A stretch of DNA of 6,443 bases. It comes from an uncultured Gammaproteobacteria bacterium. Its GTDB lineage: Bacteria > Pseudomonadota > Gammaproteobacteria > Pseudomonadales > Azotimanducaceae. Made by a program: the position numbers and the translations under genes. This document shows, piece after piece, positions 1-5,925 of the stretch (positions within the stretch are counted from its first letter, which is position 1; every line of letters begins with the position of its first letter). The DNA lies in the NCBI GenBank assembly GCA_913043075.1, contig CAJWLI010000085.1:1-6443 (forward strand), written 5' to 3'. Below the pieces are notes generated by a model that did no database searches, was not told the DNA's origin, and saw only the letters and a list, made by a program, of their open reading frames with translations.

Positions 1-585
1 TACATTTTTTTCACGAGCTCTCTTAAAGATTGTTTGCAACCACTCGACAGCAGCATCCTGAATATATCCGTGCAAATCCAATCCCCCTTCCCTTCCACTT
101 ACGCCGACGAGATGAACGGTAGCAAAAAGAATATCTTCCTGAACCCAGAGCGCGTTCTCTACAAATTCAGAATAGACACTAGTTTCTGATTGCGTCTCAG
201 CCTCCAGAGGATGGTCCTCTTGAAAAAAAATCTCCCTCAACTTATTAAGCCGATTCATGCGTCCCCAGCTTCCTGCGGACTCGCGACGACAGTCAAACCA
301 GTCGTTATCTCCCGGCGTCAACACAAAAGGCATGTGAAATTTTGAGTTAAGTTCATAAAGAGAAAGAAATTTCTCATCGCTACAACTACTTCGGCCGTTT
401 TTCATATCACCGAGGTGAATCACCCAATTGACATCGCTACTATTGATGTCTTCGATCAATTTTTCGTACTTGAAAACATTGTCATCCCCGTAGGGGTTGT
501 CTCCAATTAGCGCAAACTGAAGCTCTGAATTACCGCAACCAGCAAGCAAAAGAATGACGAACCAGACAGATATTTCTTTAGTCAT
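1..585 (-). CDS. Metallophosphoesterase-like lipoprotein (3' end beyond window)
   Basis: Open frame of 195 codons running off the left edge. Residues 1-17 form a lipoprotein signal peptide (a short hydrophobic stretch, then L14-A15-G16-C17), so the mature protein should be lipid-anchored at Cys17 in the cell envelope. The rest resembles calcineurin-like metallophosphoesterases in a divergent form: GDNPY (28-32) replaces the usual DxH motif, GDMKNG (59-64) takes the GDxx(D) position, and PGDND (91-95) replaces GNH(D/E). H158 in VHLVG may be a later metal ligand; the C-terminal GHxH-type motif would lie outside the window. The ATG at 583-585 overlaps the TGA of the upstream CoA-transferase gene as ATGA. 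With only a weak A-rich ribosome site, translational coupling is likely. The substrate is unknown. The fold assignment is fairly confident; phosphatase activity is not shown. Confidence 0.8.
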   Translation of the reverse strand, partial: MTKEISVWFVILLLAGCGNSELQFALIGDNPYGDDNVFKYEKLIEDINSSDVNWVIHLGDMKNGRSSCSDEKFLSLYELNSKFHMPFVLTPGDNDWFDCRRESAGSWGRMNRLNKLREIFFQEDHPLEAETQSETSVYSEFVENALWVQEDILFATVHLVGVSGREGGLDLHGYIQDAAVEWLQTIFKRAREKNV

Positions 586-1781
586 TCTTTTTCACGCCCA
601 AGAACTATTTTATTTTCGAAAAGTTTTTCTATATCTAACGGATCGAGCCCAAGTTCAGATAAAATTTCTTTAGAATTCTCACCTAGAGCGGGAGCAGTGG
701 CCCTTTTTCTCACCTCGCTTTCAGAAAATTTTGCTCCCGGGCGAGCTTGTCTAACCATTCCCAATTTCGGGTGCTCGTATTCGTATATAATCTCGTTCGC
801 CTTTATCTGCTCATTTTCTAGCATCTCCACCCTGCTGAGGACTGGAGCACAAGGAACATCATTGGCCTCCAGAGTTTCTATCCAATCGGCACTCTTCTTC
901 GAAACAAGCACATCGCTCATACCCTCTAAGCGCTCCTTCGCATTTAAAACCCGTCCTAAAGGAGTGCTGAATCTTTCATCCTCAAGCCAAGCTGGCTGCT
1001 CCAAAGCAGAACAAAGACCTTTCCACTCTGAATCTGATACGGCGCCGCAAGTTATGAAGCCGTCAGCGGTTTCAAATATCAAGTCTTGGGCCAGCTGACC
1101 CCGTCGTAAATTTTTTTCCTTTCCTACCGAAGTCAAACCCACAAGGCCCTCAGCCCATAGAAAAGCGATAGTCGCATCCACCATCGCCACCTTAATGTGT
1201 TGGCCGTTACCCTTCTCTTTTTCTCTTTTAAAAAGGCCCGCCGTAATTGCCTGCGCCGCAGTAAGAGCTGTAACTTTATCCGGGATTATAGTTCTAACCA
1301 TCTTGGGTCGGGAATTTTCGTTATCAGCCTGAATATCAGGCAAGCCAGTCAGCGCCTGAATTACAGGATCGTAGACGCGCTTTTGAGCGTAAGGACCTAT
1401 CTCTCCGAAACCACTTATCGAGACATAAAGCAGTCTGGGATTAATCTCTTTCAAAACTTCATAACCAAGACCAATCCGTTCGATTACGCCTGGCCTGAAG
1501 TTCTGGACAAACACATCCGCATCGAGGACAAGCTTTTTAATTATTTCAGTTCCTTTCTTATTCTTTAGGTTAATTGCCAGTGAACGTTTGCCACGGTTAG
1601 CGGTTAGAAAACTCGGGCTCAATTCTCCGTCCCCGGCTCCCATTCGCCGGACTATATCCCCATCGAGCGATTCGATTTTAATGACCTCTGCGCCTTGGTC
1701 ACAAAGCAAAACCGTCGCAACAGGCCCTGAAATAACGCTGCTGAGATCAATAATTTTTACTCCACTCAAAGGGCCTTTCAT
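582..1781 (-). CDS. Class III CoA-transferase (CaiB/BaiF family)
   Basis: The 399-residue protein has the length and features of family III CoA-transferases, which move CoA from an acyl-CoA donor to a carboxylic acid through an enzyme-bound aspartyl intermediate. Visible hallmarks are the N-terminal LSGVKIIDLS (5-14), GAEVIKIE (30-37), ANRGKRS (61-67), QNFRPG (93-98), SISGFGEIGPY (121-131) and PDKVTALTAAQA (167-178). Asp168 aligns with the catalytic Asp of formyl-CoA transferase. Family members act on carnitine, formate/oxalate, succinate/malate, bile acids or branched acids (as racemases), and the sequence does not say which applies here. The ATG lies 18 nt after the transporter stop codon, and the gap holds purine-rich GGGAG and GAGG stretches that can serve as a ribosome site. 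The end overlaps the next gene by 4 nt. It is probably cytoplasmic and probably in one operon with the peptide-type transporter. Confidence 0.93.
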   Translation of the reverse strand: MKGPLSGVKIIDLSSVISGPVATVLLCDQGAEVIKIESLDGDIVRRMGAGDGELSPSFLTANRGKRSLAINLKNKKGTEIIKKLVLDADVFVQNFRPGVIERIGLGYEVLKEINPRLLYVSISGFGEIGPYAQKRVYDPVIQALTGLPDIQADNENSRPKMVRTIIPDKVTALTAAQAITAGLFKREKEKGNGQHIKVAMVDATIAFLWAEGLVGLTSVGKEKNLRRGQLAQDLIFETADGFITCGAVSDSEWKGLCSALEQPAWLEDERFSTPLGRVLNAKERLEGMSDVLVSKKSADWIETLEANDVPCAPVLSRVEMLENEQIKANEIIYEYEHPKLGMVRQARPGAKFSESEVRKRATAPALGENSKEILSELGLDPLDIEKLFENKIVLGREKE

Positions 1782-1799
1782 GTCCTCGCTCTTCTCCCG

Positions 1800-3323
1800 C
1801 TAATGCATTAGTCGTTTTATTAGTGGGGATATAAGCATAAGCCCAAGACCCAGCAGCATTGCAAAGATGCCTAGCTGTGCAAAAACATCCGTATACACGG
1901 ATAGCGACTCTACCCCAACAGAAACCGAAGAATTATCTCCTTCAATTGCCATCGCACCCGCTATTACACCCCCTATGTAGGCTGCAAATGAACTGGACAA
2001 GAACCAAACTCCCATCATCATTCCGCCTACTTGGCCCACGCTGAGGCGGGTGACCATAGCCAAACCGACCGGGGAAAGACAGAGCTCTCCTGTGGTGTGA
2101 AACAAGTACATTAACGCTAACCAAATAACCGCGACTTTCCCATCAGGGCCAGCAAAAGAGGATCCGTAGACTAAAATCGCGAAACCGAAACCAACCTGAA
2201 AAATAGCTAAGCCAAACTTTAGCGGAGCACTCGGTTCCAAATTCATTCTTCCGAGCTTCGTCCATAACCAAGCGAACAGCGGAGCCAGCAATATTATGAA
2301 TAAAGGATTGAAAGACTGAAACATTCCGGCTGTGAAGATCTCACCCATTTTTATATTCCGATCCGTAAAAAGCGTAATCGAAGATCCTGCTTGCTCAAAG
2401 AGAGCCCAGAAAAAAACAGAAAAAGAGATGAGGACGAGCAATGCGATCATTCTATCCCTTTCGATTTTTGTGCAGCGTTTAAGTGAGAACCAACAGAACC
2501 AGACCAAAATTCCCAGACCAAGGATAATCAGCAAAATACCTAAGTCCTTGGAGTATTGAACTAACTGCCAGACTAAAATTACGCTAACCGCTAAACCTAA
2601 ATAAACGGGCCAGAATTTACGCGACGCAAGCGAAATTTCTTCCTTGCTTTGTTCAAACCCAGCCGGTAGCCCCCCAACCCCAGCAATATGCTTACCTCCC
2701 CGAATAAAAGTAAACAAACCGACCAACATGCCGAGACCCGCCAATCCAAAGCCATAGCGCCATCCATAGGTTTCCCCAAGATAAGCACACAGCAAAGTCG
2801 CAGAAAACGCTCCAATGTTGATGCCCATATAGAATATCGTAAAGCCCGAATCTCGTCTGGGGTCGCTCTGCAGATATAGCTGACCAACTAAATTAGAAAT
2901 GCTTGGTTTTAAAAGTCCAACTCCTACCACAATAAAGGCGAGCGATAAGTAAAAGGTTTGCTCGTAAAAAGAATCACGTACTACTTCATCTCCGACATAA
3001 ATTGCGTTTGGACCTTCAAATGCCATTCCAAAATGCCCTGCGACCAGAAGCCAGGCACCGAGCAGCGTCGATCTCCGAAAGCCCAGATAACGATCTGCTA
3101 TCAAACCTCCTATCACTGGCATCGCATAAACGAGGGCCGCATAACTCCCGTAAAGCAAACCTGCCTCTTTATCACCGAACAAGAAGTGCTTCGTAAGATA
3201 AAGGATGAGGAGCGCACGCATACCGTAATAACTGAACCGCTCCCACATCTCTGTGAGAAAGAGAACATAAAGTCCTTTTGGGTGCCCTAAAAAGTCCTCG
3301 GAAGATTGATGGGTGTAAGGCAT
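1800..3323 (-). CDS. POT/PTR2-family proton-dependent peptide transporter
   Basis: A 507-residue inner-membrane protein of the proton-dependent oligopeptide transporter family (major facilitator superfamily), which normally imports di- and tripeptides with protons. The signature motif E25-x-x-E28-R29-F30-x-Y-Y-G34 is intact. So are GGLIADRYLG (72-81), the conserved lysine K139 in GLLKPSIS, the PTR2 motif FYMGINIG (164-171), FWALFEQAGSS (305-315) and GELCLSPVG (412-420) with its conserved glutamate E413. About 14 hydrophobic segments can be counted, as in bacterial members such as DtpA, and the length is typical. Some relatives carry other small molecules, so peptide specificity is not certain. 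The ATG is 7 nt after the DUF1993 stop codon and has no strong Shine-Dalgarno, so its translation may depend on the upstream gene. It is followed closely by the CoA-transferase, suggesting uptake linked to CoA activation. Confidence 0.95.
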   Translation of the reverse strand: MPYTHQSSEDFLGHPKGLYVLFLTEMWERFSYYGMRALLILYLTKHFLFGDKEAGLLYGSYAALVYAMPVIGGLIADRYLGFRRSTLLGAWLLVAGHFGMAFEGPNAIYVGDEVVRDSFYEQTFYLSLAFIVVGVGLLKPSISNLVGQLYLQSDPRRDSGFTIFYMGINIGAFSATLLCAYLGETYGWRYGFGLAGLGMLVGLFTFIRGGKHIAGVGGLPAGFEQSKEEISLASRKFWPVYLGLAVSVILVWQLVQYSKDLGILLIILGLGILVWFCWFSLKRCTKIERDRMIALLVLISFSVFFWALFEQAGSSITLFTDRNIKMGEIFTAGMFQSFNPLFIILLAPLFAWLWTKLGRMNLEPSAPLKFGLAIFQVGFGFAILVYGSSFAGPDGKVAVIWLALMYLFHTTGELCLSPVGLAMVTRLSVGQVGGMMMGVWFLSSSFAAYIGGVIAGAMAIEGDNSSVSVGVESLSVYTDVFAQLGIFAMLLGLGLMLISPLIKRLMH

Positions 3324-3330
3324 TTTCAGC

Positions 3331-3864
3331 TCAACCCATTCTCCATGCGCCTAGAAAATCCATCTTCCCAAGAGCAACACCTCGCATCCTAAAAAAAGCA
3401 TAGGTAGTGGTCGCATGAAAGTAAAAGTTTGGTATGGAAAAACTATTTACAAAGTTTTCAATTTGGAAGGGAAATTCATTTTTTCCCATCTTGAACACGA
3501 CTTGTTTGCCTGTCCAAGAATCCACCTGTTCCTTGGAACAACTCTCGACTTCAGCAATAGCTCTTTCTATTAACGCCTTTAAACCCTGATAATCGGGATC
3601 TCCATAAACTGGGCCGTCACGGGTAATCGGCGGAGAGAACTCTCCGGCCTCGTACCCTTTTAAAGCGCCCATCGAGTGATGCGCAACCGACACAACTTGA
3701 AATTGAAAAGGAGCCATGTCGTCTGCAAGCTTTGAATATAGCAACTCCTTGAGGTCAAGATTATTTTCAGAGAAATGTGACTCCCCCTTTTTTAGCACTT
3801 CTGCGGTAGCTCTTAGGATCTGTAGATAATTGGGTACTGTTGCATCGTATAGCGAAAAGCTCAT
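3331..3864 (-). CDS. DUF1993 family protein, function unknown
   Basis: A 177-residue soluble protein, recognisable as DUF1993 from its opening MSFSLYDATVPNYLQIL, the LADDMAPFQFQVVSVAHHS segment (46-64) and the SFSIPNFYFHATTTY block (141-155) followed by RGVALGKMDFLG near the C-terminus. The family is a helical-bundle type usually grouped with DinB/YfiT-like proteins. His62, His63 and His150 sit in conserved positions and could be metal ligands, but no reaction is established. There is no signal peptide and no membrane segment. The ATG has a good ribosome site (GGAG, 6 nt upstream). It is the first gene of the leftward string, 7 nt ahead of the transporter, and is transcribed divergently from coq4. 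The family assignment is firm; the role is unknown. Confidence 0.9.
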   Translation of the reverse strand: MSFSLYDATVPNYLQILRATAEVLKKGESHFSENNLDLKELLYSKLADDMAPFQFQVVSVAHHSMGALKGYEAGEFSPPITRDGPVYGDPDYQGLKALIERAIAEVESCSKEQVDSWTGKQVVFKMGKNEFPFQIENFVNSFSIPNFYFHATTTYAFFRMRGVALGKMDFLGAWRMG

Positions 3865-3870
3865 TAGTTA

Positions 3871-3874
3871 CTCC
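3871..3874 (-). promoter_or_regulatory. Shine-Dalgarno of the DUF1993 gene
   Basis: On the minus strand GGAG lies 6 nt before the ATG at 3864. This supports the chosen start and is the strongest ribosome site in the leftward operon. Confidence 0.7.
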
Positions 3875-3962
3875 AAGTTTTAAACACGCGTCTATTGTTG
3901 ACTAAGAAGATTGGGAACACCATCTTATCTTAGATTTATTTTCCCGAATTTTTTGCACCAGA

Positions 3963-3989
3963 ATAATACAAGGTGAAAGTTTTGAACAA
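3963..3989 (-). promoter_or_regulatory. Candidate promoter of the leftward operon
   Basis: On the minus strand a TATTAT box (complement of 3963-3968, 5 of 6 matches to the sigma70 -10 consensus) is preceded, after a short 15-nt spacer, by TTGTTC (complement of 3984-3989, only 3 of 6 for the -35). It would leave a leader of about 90 nt before the DUF1993 gene. The -35 is weak and the spacer below optimum, so this is a tentative call. A promoter somewhere in 3865-4010 is expected because the operon starts here. Confidence 0.3.
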
Positions 3990-4005
3990 AGGCAAAATGC
4001 TTTGT
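3986..4005. repeat. Near-palindrome between divergent promoters, possible operator
   Basis: The arms ACAAA and GCA pair with TGC and TTTGT around an AAA centre, with one unpaired G in the left arm, giving eight base pairs in 20 bp. The element overlaps the candidate leftward -35 and ends 5 bp before the rightward TTGACA, a position suited to a regulator acting on both promoters. No regulator gene is in the window, and AT-rich dyads of this size occur by chance. Confidence 0.35.
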
Positions 4006-4010
4006 GCATG

Positions 4011-4038
4011 TTGACAAGCCCACCCGACCGATTACTAT
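4011..4038 (+). promoter_or_regulatory. Sigma70-type promoter of coq4
   Basis: A perfect -35 hexamer TTGACA (4011-4016) is followed after 16 bp by TACTAT (4033-4038), 4 of 6 for the -10. Transcription would begin near 4045, leaving a short leader of about 20 nt that contains the AGGAG ribosome site. This is the best promoter match in the window. Confidence 0.65.
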
Positions 4039-4054
4039 GTAAACTAGAAGTCTC

Positions 4055-4059
4055 AGGAG
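4055..4059 (+). promoter_or_regulatory. Shine-Dalgarno of coq4, bearing on start choice
   Basis: AGGAG stands 3 nt before the first ATG (4063) and 6 nt before the second ATG (4066) of a tandem ATGATG. The second has the more usual spacing, so the true protein may begin one residue later than annotated. Confidence 0.7.
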
Positions 4060-4062
4060 TAA

Positions 4063-4785
4063 ATGATGAAGAGTTCAACTAGGCGGATGCAGCCCTTAGT
4101 CGCGCTAAGAGCTATAAAAAGACTGATTGCAAATCCCGATAACACCGAGGAGGTTTTTGCGATTATTAGGGCGATGTCAGGTGACTCACTCTTCAAAGCC
4201 TTTGACCGTTTTAAGTTAACGGAGACAGGCAGGAGAATCATAAAAGAAAAAAGAGAACTGTTAGAAACCCTGCAAAACCGGAAGAGACTGGCTGAAAACG
4301 CGGCCGATAGTTTAGGCCGTTCTTATCTCTCTTTCGTGCAATCAGAGAAAATAACTGCTGACGGCTTGGTAGACGCAAGCGAAGAGAATGTGCCTCCAGA
4401 ATTGGAGAACCAATCAGAGGAACTCATAGCGTTTGGAAAGAGGATGAGGGATCAGCACGACCTTTGGCATGTATTGACAGGCTATGGCCGAGATACTTTC
4501 GGCGAGGTCTGCCTTCTTGCGTTTACTTATGCCCAAACTAAAAACCGAGGATTGGGACTCATAGCGATAGTAGGGGCTTTTAGACACTATAGAGAGTTAG
4601 GTTCAGGCGTATTAAAAGCGTTTTTTGGGGCTTACATGGCAGGCAAACGGGCCGCTTGGTTACCTCAGCAGGACTGGGAGACAATGCTAGAGCAACCAAT
4701 TGATGATGTGCGGCAGCAACTTAATATTCCGAGGCCCAAGATTTATCAGAAAATTTTGGAAGACTACGCTTTAGTGAGCACGTAA
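4063..4785 (+). CDS. coq4: Coq4-family ubiquinone biosynthesis protein
   Basis: A 240-residue protein carrying the Coq4 hallmark H132-D-L-W-H136-x11-E148, a metal-binding motif kept intact, inside the block RMRDQHDLWHVLTGYGRDTF (127-146). Further family-like parts are the helical N-terminal half, the hydrophobic helix after the motif (149-157, then 164-171) and the GAYMAGKRAAWL region (189-200). In eukaryotes Coq4 is a mitochondrial protein of the ubiquinone (coenzyme Q) complex, linked in recent work to removal of the C1 carboxyl group of the ring precursor. Bacterial homologues are less well characterised and usually named by homology. It stands alone under its own promoter, divergent from the DUF1993 operon, with no ubi genes nearby. 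Its stop codon lies 3 bp from that of transaldolase. The start may be the second ATG at 4066. Confidence 0.92.
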   Translation: MMKSSTRRMQPLVALRAIKRLIANPDNTEEVFAIIRAMSGDSLFKAFDRFKLTETGRRIIKEKRELLETLQNRKRLAENAADSLGRSYLSFVQSEKITADGLVDASEENVPPELENQSEELIAFGKRMRDQHDLWHVLTGYGRDTFGEVCLLAFTYAQTKNRGLGLIAIVGAFRHYRELGSGVLKAFFGAYMAGKRAAWLPQQDWETMLEQPIDDVRQQLNIPRPKIYQKILEDYALVST

Positions 4786-4788
4786 AGG

Positions 4789-5739
4789 TTAGTCACGCGC
4801 CTCGGAAATAATATTTTCTAGACGCTCTTGGTCCTTTGCGAAAAGACGTATTCCCTCCCCAAGCTTCTCATGTGCCATCGCATCCGCGTTGAGTCCCAGT
4901 CTGAAAGAGGACTCAGTTTGTTCGATCCGCTCCGAGCCGGAAGATTTTGAGGGGTGAAGCTTCCGTTCCAATTTCGCCAAGTCCAGCGAAAGCTCATCTA
5001 GAAGAGTTGGGCTTATCGTCAATCTGTCGCACCCCGCTAACTCTTCGATTTGGCCAATGTTTCTAAAGCTTGCTCCCATGACAACTGTTCTATACCCATG
5101 ATCTTTGTAGTAACCGTATATTTTCTTTACTGACGCAACGCCTGGATCATTTTCCGCGGTGAATGCCTCGGCTGAATTATTTTTGTGCCAATCTAGAATT
5201 CTTCCAACAAAGGGAGATATCAGAAATACGCCTGCGTCAGCGCAAGCGATCGCCTGATCAAATCCAAAAAGAAGCGTTAAATTACAATTAATGCCATCTT
5301 TTTCGAGTTTCTCTGCAGCTCGGATCCCTTCCCAAGTACTAGCAATTTTGATTAGGACTCTTTCAGGGGGAATTCCATTTTGATCGTAGAGATCAATAAG
5401 TTGCTTAGCTTTTTCTATCGTAGCCTTCTCATCAAAAGACAACCTAGCGTCCACCTCAGAAGAAACTCTACCCGGAATTATTTTTAAAATCTCGGTTCCG
5501 ATCTCAACGGCCAGCTTATCGCAGCTATTGGAAACGATTTCCTGATTTCCGCCGCCTTTGCTAGCCGCCCAGTCCCTAGACGACAAAATCAGTGATCTGT
5601 ACTCTGGCAAATCAACTGCCTTAAGCAAAAGAGAGGGATTGGTCGTCGCATCAACGGGCTTGTACTGTTTAATTGCTGAAAGATCACCGGTATCGGCGAC
5701 TACATCTGTCATTTGTTTTAGTTGTTCTAACTTGTTCAA
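4789..5739 (-). CDS. tal: Transaldolase (TalB type), TTG start
   Basis: A 316-residue cytoplasmic enzyme of the non-oxidative pentose phosphate pathway. It exchanges a dihydroxyacetone unit between sedoheptulose 7-phosphate plus glyceraldehyde 3-phosphate and erythrose 4-phosphate plus fructose 6-phosphate. Length and motifs match E. coli TalB: VVADTGD (13-19) with D16, DATTNPSL (30-37) with N34, SSEVDARLS (93-101) with E95, VLIKIASTWEGI (128-139) with the Schiff-base lysine K131, and LISPFVGRI (173-181) with S175 and R180. The start is TTG: GAGGTG lies 5 nt upstream, and the residues it adds (NKLEQLKQMTDVV) align with the TalB N-terminus. The first in-frame ATG (codon 10) would remove about half of the segment before VVADTGD. 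The gene is convergent with coq4 and divergent from the reductase gene. It is complete, with no oddities beyond the start codon. Confidence 0.97.
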   Translation of the reverse strand: MNKLEQLKQMTDVVADTGDLSAIKQYKPVDATTNPSLLLKAVDLPEYRSLILSSRDWAASKGGGNQEIVSNSCDKLAVEIGTEILKIIPGRVSSEVDARLSFDEKATIEKAKQLIDLYDQNGIPPERVLIKIASTWEGIRAAEKLEKDGINCNLTLLFGFDQAIACADAGVFLISPFVGRILDWHKNNSAEAFTAENDPGVASVKKIYGYYKDHGYRTVVMGASFRNIGQIEELAGCDRLTISPTLLDELSLDLAKLERKLHPSKSSGSERIEQTESSFRLGLNADAMAHEKLGEGIRLFAKDQERLENIISEARD

Positions 5740-5744
5740 GAAAG

Positions 5745-5750
5745 CACCTC
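5745..5750 (-). promoter_or_regulatory. Shine-Dalgarno deciding the TTG start of tal
   Basis: GAGGTG on the minus strand ends 5 nt before the TTG at 5737-5739. A start at the downstream ATG (codon 10) would leave the site about 32 nt away, so the TTG is favoured. Confidence 0.7.
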
Positions 5751-5823
5751 AATTATCCACCGCTCAAATTGCTCCATTATCGCCGGCGCATGAGCACCGA
5801 ACCTTCTGTTAGTTGGGTCTCTG

Positions 5824-5859
5824 TGTGGTCTAGGAGCTCTCAACTTTTCCTAGATCATG
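5824..5859. repeat. Strong inverted repeat in the tal/reductase intergenic region
   Basis: A perfect 7-bp inverted repeat, TCTAGGA (5829-5835) and TCCTAGA (5848-5854), encloses 12 nt. As RNA the stem can grow outward through G-U, G-C and U-A pairs to about 10-12 bp. No T-run follows on either strand, so it does not look like a rho-independent terminator. It could be a protein-binding site or a leader hairpin upstream of tal (about 85-120 nt before its start). Confidence 0.5.
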
Positions 5860-5887
5860 TTATTCTCTGAGCCTACGCCCTGGCGTG

Positions 5888-5911
5888 TATATTATCATCC
5901 GTGAAGATAAT
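5888..5911 (+). promoter_or_regulatory. Possible -10 region and overlapping dyad upstream of the reductase gene
   Basis: TATATT (5888-5893) or the overlapping TATTAT (5890-5895) resembles a -10 box at a suitable distance from the ATG at 5926, but no convincing -35 lies 16-18 bp upstream. Overlapping it, ATTATC (5891-5896) and GATAAT (5906-5911) form a perfect 6-bp inverted repeat with a 9-nt spacer, which could be an operator covering the start of transcription. Confidence 0.3.
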
Positions 5912-5925
5912 CTGGGGTTTTTAGC

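Noticed and set aside
697..1803. Plus-strand open frames at 697-1098, 1197-1568 and 1588-1803
   Set aside because: They lie opposite the well-supported CoA-transferase gene, resemble no protein I recognise, and have no convincing ribosome sites.
1859..3290. Open frames inside the transporter gene on both strands (for example 1942-2124 and 2597-2887 minus; 2332-2559 and 2958-3290 plus)
   Set aside because: They are alternative frames of the POT transporter, whose motifs are continuous across the whole region.
4053..4241. Minus-strand open frame covering the coq4 start and promoter leader
   Set aside because: It is antisense to coq4, with no homology signal and no ribosome site.
5824..5859. 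Hairpin considered as a rho-independent terminator
   Set aside because: No T-run follows the stem on either strand, and it lies upstream of both flanking genes rather than downstream.
5558..5870. Plus-strand open frames at 5558-5812 and 5673-5870 reaching into the tal/reductase intergenic region
   Set aside because: Most of each is antisense to the start of transaldolase; the residue make-up is unlike a real protein and neither has a good start signal.
5740..5925. Possible tRNA (a GGTTCG stretch on the minus strand)
   Set aside because: No acceptor stem, anticodon arm or T-arm pairing could be formed around it.
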